Shown: piece by piece, positions 34,824 through 39,950 of the stretch
Layout: each line of letters begins with the position of its first letter
Numbering within the stretch: the stretch's first letter is position 1
Origin: JANPLG01 sp964609085
GTDB taxonomy: Bacteria > Armatimonadota > SYMT01
DNA: 39,950 nucleotides
Direction: 5' to 3'
Assembly (NCBI GenBank): GCA_964609085.1
Contig: CAZSRZ010000044.1
Span: forward strand, 1 to 39,950
Program-made: the position numbers and the translations under genes
The notes under the pieces: model-generated
Told to the model about the DNA's origin: nothing
Databases searched by the model: none
The model's input: only the letters and a program-made list of their open reading frames with translations

Positions 34824-35381
34824 CTACATCACGCCCGCCTTCATCGCCGCGTCGGGGTCGATCGCCTTCATCGCCGCGGCCAGTTCCCGGGTCGCGCCCC
34901 CAGACTGCTCTTGAAAGCGTTTCCACGCCGCCTGCAGCGCGGGAAACGCCTGACGCGCCTCAGGTCCAATCTGTCCCAACACGCGTGCTGCCGCAACTAC
35001 GTTGATCGAGTGCTCGTCCTCCAGCGCGCTGATGATCTGCGGCAGCGCCGGGAGCGGGGCTTTGCCCATCCCCTGGAAGATGTAGAGCGGACGGTAGACC
35101 TGGATCCACCCCTGGCGACGCTCCAGCAGTCCCTTGACCAGCATGGCGCGGAGAGCGGGAGCCGCGTCTTCCCCTAACGCCCGCAACTTCTCAATGGCGA
35201 CTCGTTCCGCGGGGTCGCGCAGCCCATAGTAGCCGGCCCGCGACACCTGGGCAACCAGCACCTGCGCCTGGGCACGCCGGGCGGGCTGCTCGACCGCGGG
35301 GGGCTGGGGAGGCGCGGTCTGTGCGCGAACCAGCGCACACGGCACCAGCACGAGAGAGACACACAGCAGGTATCGAGTCAC
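34824..35381 (-). CDS. Exported HEAT-repeat-like protein
   Basis: This 185-aa protein has a signal peptide (MTRYLLCVSLVLVPCALVRAQ). The mature part is helical with HEAT-like pairs (AIEKLRALGEDAAPALRAMLVKGL, ALPQIISALEDEHSINVVAAARVLGQIGPEARQAFPALQAA). Such repeats bind proteins; no enzyme motif is seen. It converges with the small membrane coiled-coil gene and is divergent from the TPR gene. No specific function can be given. Confidence 0.8.
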   Translation of the reverse strand: MTRYLLCVSLVLVPCALVRAQTAPPQPPAVEQPARRAQAQVLVAQVSRAGYYGLRDPAERVAIEKLRALGEDAAPALRAMLVKGLLERRQGWIQVYRPLYIFQGMGKAPLPALPQIISALEDEHSINVVAAARVLGQIGPEARQAFPALQAAWKRFQEQSGGATRELAAAMKAIDPDAAMKAGVM

Positions 35382-35440
35382 CCGACTTCCTCCGTCCGGC
35401 AGCGTCGCCGGGGCACAGATGGGATCCCCGGATCCAGATC

Positions 35441-35446
35441 TATAAT
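35441..35446 (+). promoter_or_regulatory. Candidate -10 box only 9 bases before the TPR gene start
   Basis: A perfect TATAAT ends 9 bases before the ATG at 35456. Transcription from it would begin within a few bases of the ATG, giving a leaderless or near-leaderless message. AGGA also lies 5 bases before the ATG, so a normal ribosome site is possible if the real promoter is further upstream. Confidence 0.45.
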
Positions 35447-35455
35447 AGGACTACC

Positions 35456-36268
35456 ATGATCGCCGTCTATGAACCACTGGCTCACGCGCCTCAGGAACTG
35501 CTCCCTGCCTGTCCAGGGTCCGCCGCTTCCACCATCGAAGGGCAGATCGCCTGTGAGGCGGACCTAGCGCTGGCTCGGCGGCAGCTTGACGAGGCAATCG
35601 CCCTACATCAACAGGGCGATTCGGTCGGAGCCTTGCAACGCCTGGAGCAGGCCGCGGCCGCCCTGCGGGCCAGCGCGCTCGGCTCCCCCCAGCACCTGCA
35701 TGCGCTCGCATTCGCCGGAGATCTCGCCGCCGAAACTGGCGACCTGGCTTCGGCACTGGGTGCCTGGCAGGAACTCGCGCACCACTTCACTGAGAAGGGA
35801 GACGAGGCGGGGCTCGCCGTGTTCCTGCACAACATCGGGGTCGCTCAGGTCTCCGCGGGCGACCCGACGTCGGCACTGGCCAGCCTCGGACGAGCGATCT
35901 GCCTCCGCAGACGGCAACTGGACAACCCCGAGAGACTGGCCCGTTCACTCGTCTTCCGCGGCCTCCTGCAGGTCGATCTCGACGAGAGGGATGGGGCGCG
36001 TGCCCAATTGACGGAGGGACTGGCGATGCTGCGGGGGCTGGAGCCCAACTCACCCCTCGTCCTGGCGGGCGATAACGCGATTGCCCGGCTCGAGGAAACT
36101 GCGGGCACCGGCGAGCCTCTACCTACCTCCGGTCGAACCAGACGAGGGCTCATAGACCTGGCGTCCCAGCTCTTGAAGGATCTGGATCCGGCCGAGATCG
36201 ACAGTCTGCCAACAGATCTGGCTGCCCGTCATGACCACTACATTCAGAACGGGGCCGAAGGATGTTGA
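35456..36268 (+). CDS. TPR-repeat protein with an antitoxin-like C-terminal tail
   Basis: This 270-aa protein has helical TPR-like repeats (residues about 30-215), for example LDEAIALHQQGDSVGALQRL, LAVFLHNIGVAQVSAGDPTS and LARSLVFRGLLQVDLDERDGA. After a basic linker (GRTRRGLI), the last 34 residues (SQLLKDLDPAEIDSLPTDLAA followed by RHDHYIQ) look different. They resemble, from memory, the short antitoxin-like peptides found before PIN toxin genes that end in L-P-x-D-L-A-x-x-H-D-H-Y. The PIN gene starts inside its last codons. I use ATG 35456 (AGGA, 5 bases upstream); the longer open frame upstream overlaps the start of the minus-strand gene. The TPR part may sense a partner or anchor the pair. 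Confidence 0.82.
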   Translation: MIAVYEPLAHAPQELLPACPGSAASTIEGQIACEADLALARRQLDEAIALHQQGDSVGALQRLEQAAAALRASALGSPQHLHALAFAGDLAAETGDLASALGAWQELAHHFTEKGDEAGLAVFLHNIGVAQVSAGDPTSALASLGRAICLRRRQLDNPERLARSLVFRGLLQVDLDERDGARAQLTEGLAMLRGLEPNSPLVLAGDNAIARLEETAGTGEPLPTSGRTRRGLIDLASQLLKDLDPAEIDSLPTDLAARHDHYIQNGAEGC

Positions 36269-36702
36269 ATCATCCGGTTTTCGTGGACGCTGCATTCTGG
36301 ATTGCTCGGCTCAACCCAAGGGACGCGTACCACAGCGAAGCGGCGGTGCTGCGGACGAAGCACAGCCAGAGACCCTGGATAACCTCGGACATGGTACTCG
36401 CGGAGGTTGCCGCCTGCTTCTCAAAGAGCGGGCTGCGGGCCAGGGTGGCTGACTGGCTCGGCGAGATAATCGATCAAAACGAGGGTGACGTCGAAGGATC
36501 GGCGACCGTCGCCATCATTTACACCTCAGCGGCACACTTCAGAAGTGGACTCAAGCTGTACACTAACCGACCGGACAAGACATACAGCCTCACCGATTGC
36601 ACATCCATGGTCCTCATGCACGCGCTGAAGCTCACGGAGGTGCTAACTTGCGATCGACACTTCGAGCAAGAGGGGCTGACGACTCTTATGACGCTGGCAT
36701 GA
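36262..36702 (+). CDS. PIN-domain ribonuclease, probable toxin of a VapC-like pair
   Basis: This is a 146-aa PIN-domain protein. The acidic metal-binding residues are all present: Asp9 (VFVDAAFW), Glu48 (VLAEVAACF), Asp112 (SLTDCTS) and Asp131 (LTCDRHF). Such proteins cut RNA. Its ATG overlaps the stop of the TPR gene by 7 bases, with no separate antitoxin gene, so the TPR protein is the natural candidate for its neutraliser. Base composition is visibly less GC-rich than its neighbours, suggesting recent transfer of the unit. Target RNA cannot be inferred. Confidence 0.9.
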   Translation: MLNHPVFVDAAFWIARLNPRDAYHSEAAVLRTKHSQRPWITSDMVLAEVAACFSKSGLRARVADWLGEIIDQNEGDVEGSATVAIIYTSAAHFRSGLKLYTNRPDKTYSLTDCTSMVLMHALKLTEVLTCDRHFEQEGLTTLMTLA

Positions 36703-36803
36703 CCCGATGCGGTGCCTGTGACACTCCTGCGGCCGTCATCCGCTGCCCAGGCAAGGTGCCGGTGATTCGCCATGTAGTGGGGTGTCCGGCCGACAACCAA
36801 AGC

Positions 36804-39545
36804 TCATGCGGCCGCCACAGGGCGGCGATATCGGACTGCTTTCCGGAGTTCCAAAACCAGTAGCGGGATGCAGCCGAGGGCGAGCAGCACCAGGCACTGC
36901 GTGAGGGTAATCGAGCAGATGCCGAAGAGTGTTCGCAAAGGCTGCAGGTGCAGGATGAGGAGTTGCAACAGCAATGAGGCAACCACGACCGCGGCCAGCC
37001 AGCGATTGGCGCGGACGGGGCGCACCCACAACGGTCGGTCCAGGGTCCGAGCACCGAAAGAGCGGATCAACTCCGAGTAGACGAGTGCCGTAAATGCGAA
37101 GGTCCGGGCCAGCACCACATCCCGGTGCACGGCGAGGCCGTAGAAAAATGCAGCGAGGGCGATGCCTGCGTCCAGGGCGCCTGTGAAGAGCATGATGCCC
37201 AGGAATGAGCGATCGGTCAGTTCTTCGTCCTGTGCCCGCGGCGGACGGTTTAGCACGTCCGAGTCAGCCGGGTCGCTGGCGAGGGCCAGGGCGGGCAGAC
37301 CATCGGTCACCAGGTTGATCCAGAGCAACTGCAGCGGCAGCAGCGGGATCGGCCAGCCGACGAGCGCAGCTACGAGCATCACAAGGATTTCCGCCGTGTT
37401 CCCCGCCAGGAGGTACTGGAGGCACTTCTTGATGTTGTCGTAGATGCCCCGGCCCTCTTCGACCGCGGCGACAATCGAGGCGAAGTTATCGTCGGTCACC
37501 ACCATGTCCGCAGCTTCTTTGGTGACCTCCGTACCGGTGATGCCCATCGCGACGCCGATGGATGCTTCCTTGACCGCCGGCGCGTCGTTGACTCCATCGC
37601 CGGTCATTGCGACGACAAGCCCCTGGGTGCGGAGAGCGCGGACCACGCGCAGCTTGTCTTCGGCGGTGACGCGGGCGTACGCGGCGATCGTGTTGACCTC
37701 GGCCCCGAGCCGGTCTTCCGTCATCCCCTGCACTTCGAGGCCGGTGGCGACGCGCTCCCCCTCTCGCAGTATCCCCAGATCCGTGGCGATGGCGGCCGCC
37801 GTGGCGGGATGATCGCCGGTGATCATGACCACGCGGATCCCGGCGCTGCGACAGCGCGCCACGGCCTCCCGGGCCTCGGGCCGGGGGGGGTCCTGAAGCG
37901 CCAGCAAACCGTTGAACGTGAGTTCACTCTCCAGCAGGTCCTCAGCGAGGCCTGCTGCGTGATCCGGATCGAGATCGCGTTCCGCCACGCAAATCACGCG
38001 CAAGGCACGCCCGGCAAGGGCGACATTTGCCGCGGCTATGTCGGCCCGCACCTCGTCCGTCAGCGGCGCGACCCCACCTTCAGCCGTCAGCCAGCGAGTA
38101 CAGCGCCCCAATAGCACGTCCGGCGCGCCCTTCACATAGGCCCTGGCGCCCTCTTTCGTTCCGCGAACGATGGTCATCCGTTTGCGCACGTTGTCGAACG
38201 GGACCACGCGCAGCCGCGGCTCGTCCGCCTCAATCCGGCGGTAATCCACACCCCCCTTCGCGGCAGCGACGAGCAATGCCCCGTCCGTTGGATCACCGGT
38301 GATGCCGGGTCGCTCATCTCGCGTCGTCAACTCTCCTTCATTGCAGGCCGCGCCTGCGATCAGCACTGCTTCCAGCCCACCGTCCGCCCGTGCGTCCACC
38401 CAATTGCCTTGCTCCAACCACTCCCCATCCAGCCCATAGCCTTCGCCTGTCACGCTGATCTCTCGACCGCCCACCCAAACCACGCGGACCGTCATCTGCC
38501 CCACGGTGAGTGTCCCCGTCTTGTCCGTGCAGATGACCTGGGCGCAGCCAAGGGTCTCCACCGCGGGAAGCCGCCGCACCAGGGCGTGTCGCCGGACCAT
38601 CCGCGCCACGCCCAGCGCCAGAGCCACGGTCACCACCGCCGGCAAGCCCTCGGGGATGGCCGCCACAGCCAGGCTCACGGCGGTGAGGAGCATCCGGCCG
38701 GGCTCTTCTCCACGCACCAGACCCAACGCGAAGACCAGCAGCACGATGGTGAGGCTGGCGAAGAGCAGCTTCCTGCCGACGCGGTCGAGCCGGCGCTGCA
38801 GGGGCGTTTGCCCGTCGCCGGCCGTCTGCAGCAACCGGGCGATGTGCCCCACCTCGGTCTGCATCCCCGTTGCGGTCACCAGGGCGCGCGCCTGTCCCGC
38901 CACCGCGCTCGTGCCGAAGTAGACCATGTTCAGGCGCTCGGCAAGTGGCGTGTCTGGATCCGTCAGGTCGGCCGCGTCCTTCTCAACCGGCTCGGACTCC
39001 CCCGTCAGCGGCCCCTCGTCCGTGCGCAGGCTGTGTGCCGAAACGAGTCGGGCGTCTGCGGCCACGAGATCGCCCGCCTTCAACAACAGCAGATCGCCGC
39101 GCACAACCTCAGCTAACGGGACCACCAGCGGCTGACCGCCACGGATGACGCGGGCATGGGGAGCCGTCATTCTGCGAAGCGCCGCCACAGCCCGCTCGGC
39201 GCGGAATTCCTGGTAGAAGCCAATGAGCGCGTTCAGGACCACGATCGCGCCGATGGCGATGCTGTCCATCCACTCCCCCAGGGAGGCGGACAATACACCC
39301 GCGCCGATCAGGACCCAGATGACCACGCTCTTGAACTGCGCGCCAAGTAGCGCGAGGGCCCCAGGCCCGTGCTTGCTCTGGAGCTCGTTCCTTCCCTCCG
39401 CAGCGAGCCTGTTCGCCCCTTCGGCGGTGGAAAGGCCAGCGTGCGGGTCGGCTCCCAACCCGGCGGCCAACTCCTCGGGGGAGACCACCCAGGCGGGACG
39501 AGCAGACCCAACGACAGCCAATTCCCCGGTCGAGTCGTCGAGCAC
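36804..39545 (-). CDS. P-type cation-transporting ATPase (Ca2+-ATPase-like, type II)
   Basis: This is a 913-aa membrane pump. The actuator has TGES (GPLTGESEPVEK). The phosphorylation site is DKTGT in VICTDKTGTLTVGQM. The nucleotide-binding part shows KGAPD, and the hinge is MTGDGVNDAPA. Membrane helix 4 carries AAIPEGLPAVVTV, and helix 6 carries NLVTDGLPALAL, the pattern of Ca2+-transporting type IIA pumps. An N-terminal cation-ATPase domain (AAGLGADPHAGLSTAEGANRLAAEGRNEL) is present, and the C-terminal helices are complete. It starts at GTG 39545 with AAGGAG 9 bases upstream. The cation is inferred as Ca2+; Mn2+ is possible. It converges with the PIN gene. Confidence 0.95.
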   Translation of the reverse strand: MLDDSTGELAVVGSARPAWVVSPEELAAGLGADPHAGLSTAEGANRLAAEGRNELQSKHGPGALALLGAQFKSVVIWVLIGAGVLSASLGEWMDSIAIGAIVVLNALIGFYQEFRAERAVAALRRMTAPHARVIRGGQPLVVPLAEVVRGDLLLLKAGDLVAADARLVSAHSLRTDEGPLTGESEPVEKDAADLTDPDTPLAERLNMVYFGTSAVAGQARALVTATGMQTEVGHIARLLQTAGDGQTPLQRRLDRVGRKLLFASLTIVLLVFALGLVRGEEPGRMLLTAVSLAVAAIPEGLPAVVTVALALGVARMVRRHALVRRLPAVETLGCAQVICTDKTGTLTVGQMTVRVVWVGGREISVTGEGYGLDGEWLEQGNWVDARADGGLEAVLIAGAACNEGELTTRDERPGITGDPTDGALLVAAAKGGVDYRRIEADEPRLRVVPFDNVRKRMTIVRGTKEGARAYVKGAPDVLLGRCTRWLTAEGGVAPLTDEVRADIAAANVALAGRALRVICVAERDLDPDHAAGLAEDLLESELTFNGLLALQDPPRPEAREAVARCRSAGIRVVMITGDHPATAAAIATDLGILREGERVATGLEVQGMTEDRLGAEVNTIAAYARVTAEDKLRVVRALRTQGLVVAMTGDGVNDAPAVKEASIGVAMGITGTEVTKEAADMVVTDDNFASIVAAVEEGRGIYDNIKKCLQYLLAGNTAEILVMLVAALVGWPIPLLPLQLLWINLVTDGLPALALASDPADSDVLNRPPRAQDEELTDRSFLGIMLFTGALDAGIALAAFFYGLAVHRDVVLARTFAFTALVYSELIRSFGARTLDRPLWVRPVRANRWLAAVVVASLLLQLLILHLQPLRTLFGICSITLTQCLVLLALGCIPLLVLELRKAVRYRRPVAAA

Positions 39546-39554
39546 CTACGCCTG

Positions 39555-39560
39555 CTCCTT
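39555..39560 (-). promoter_or_regulatory. Ribosome site supporting the GTG start of the P-type ATPase
   Basis: On the minus strand AAGGAG lies 9 bases before the GTG at 39545. It favours this start over internal methionines. Confidence 0.65.
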
Positions 39561-39620
39561 CGCAGGCCCTGCCATTGGGCACTGCTACCTCATTATCCCC
39601 ACAGGCACCGTACTCGCGAG

Positions 39621-39663
39621 GCTTCTTCGACCTCGTACCCGGGTGAGTTCATGGATCGACGCC
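39621..39663. repeat. Direct repeat, copy 1
   Basis: This copy of about 43 bp begins TTCTTCGACCTCGTACCCGG from position 39623. It matches 39791-39833 with about five substitutions and one single-base gap. The starts are exactly 170 bp apart. It is non-coding in both copies. Confidence 0.8.
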
Positions 39664-39680
39664 AGGTCCGTGCACGCCAT

Positions 39681-39697
39681 GCGGGCCGGAGGCCCGC
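39681..39697. repeat. GC-rich palindromic hairpin
   Basis: GCGGGCC (39681-39687) pairs perfectly with GGCCCGC (39691-39697) around the loop GGA. There is no T-run. Compact hairpins of this type occur as dispersed intergenic elements; this one lies between the two direct-repeat copies. Confidence 0.6.
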
Positions 39698-39790
39698 GCA
39701 CCCAGGTCATCGCACTCGCAGGCCAACGGGAATCCCCCGCTCGATAGCGGACTCGCCCTCCGCCTCTTGACGGAGTCACGAGGCACTCGG

Positions 39791-39833
39791 GATTCTTCGA
39801 CCACGTACCCGGGTGGGTCCATCGATGACGCTC
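39791..39833. repeat. Direct repeat, copy 2
   Basis: This is the second copy of the repeat at 39621-39663, beginning TTCTTCGACCACGTACCCGG from 39793. The CGTACCCGGGTG core is identical in both copies. Confidence 0.8.
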
Positions 39834-39890
39834 GGTGATCATGACCGGGAGCGTCCCGCGTGCCTCCGGCCGGGTGCTGGACCGGGATCC

Positions 39891-39950
39891 TCATCCACGG
39901 ATCTCGAGCGCGCACTCAATCAGCCGCAGGTTCGGCGGTAGGTTACCCAC
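39891..39950 (-). CDS. C-terminal end of an unidentified protein (partial)
   Basis: On the minus strand, the frame entering the window at 39950 reads VGNLPPNLRLIECALEIRG and then a TGA at 39893-39891. The composition is protein-like and the stop fits before the repeat region. The gene extends beyond the window. I cannot assign a family from 19 residues. Confidence 0.4.
   Translation of the reverse strand: MGNLPPNLRLIECALEIRG

Larger units (their letters stand above)
39561..39890. other. Repeat-rich intergenic region
   Basis: This region of about 330 bp contains no gene I can support. It holds a 170-bp-spaced imperfect direct repeat and a GC-rich hairpin (listed separately). The promoter of the P-type ATPase gene presumably lies here, but no clear -10/-35 pair was found on either strand. 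Confidence 0.7.

Noticed and set aside
36781..36798. Imperfect inverted repeat between the convergent PIN and P-type ATPase genes
   Set aside because: The stem is only six pairs with a bulge and no T-run, too weak to call a terminator.

Overview
The window is GC-rich, densely coding bacterial chromosome. No rRNA, tRNA, CRISPR array, phage or insertion-sequence gene was seen. Gene content suggests a Gram-negative-type environmental bacterium of the Planctomycetota/Armatimonadota/Gemmatimonadota kind. The supporting features are a MoxR–DUF58–BatA–DUF4159 cluster, a formylglycine-type sulfatase, an exported four-heme cytochrome/phosphatase-like lipoprotein, many lipoproteins, exported BNR and S9 peptidase genes, and a FliA-like sigma factor. 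This placement is inference from gene content only.

Layout. (1) 2-3214: the 3' end of glutamate synthase large subunit (gltB), then gltD, which is broken by an apparent deletion of about 47 bp at position 1922, then a small unknown gene. (2) 5708-3291, minus strand: a FliA/WhiG-like sigma factor, a parvulin-like lipoprotein and a small exported protein, in one operon. (3) 5960-14698, plus strand: exported proteins. These are an NTF2-like protein closed by a strong terminator, a large BNR-propeller protein with two inserted PDZ domains and a Gly/Met-rich tract, a DPP-IV-like S9 peptidase, and an exported alpha/beta hydrolase that appears to start at AUC. (4) 16751-14767, minus strand: a methyltransferase translationally coupled (ATGA overlap) to an exported sulfatase. 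(5) 16977-29166, plus strand: eight tightly packed genes, namely MoxR ATPase, DUF58, a BatA-like vWA membrane protein, a second vWA membrane protein, a DUF4175-like coiled-coil membrane protein, a DUF4159 protein, a tetraheme cytochrome fused to a phosphatase-like domain, and an exported thioredoxin. This resembles an extended Bat/aerotolerance-type locus. (6) 31827-29266, minus strand: a large lipoprotein with HEAT-like and calcium-binding repeat segments. (7) 32035-34499: two M16 peptidases with complementary losses of catalytic motifs, followed by a small membrane coiled-coil gene. (8) 34824-36702: a HEAT-repeat exported protein on the minus strand, then a TPR protein overlapping a PIN-domain nuclease on the plus strand. 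The TPR protein has an antitoxin-like tail, so this pair is a candidate toxin-antitoxin unit. (9) 39545-36804, minus strand: a Ca2+-type P-type ATPase. It is followed by about 345 bp of repeat-rich non-coding DNA and the last codons of another minus-strand gene.

The most unusual items are the TPR/PIN pair, the extended MoxR/vWA locus ending in cytochrome and thioredoxin genes, the tandem PDZ insertion in a sortilin-like propeller, the AUC start, the complementary M16 pair, the broken gltD, and the direct repeat with hairpin at the right end.
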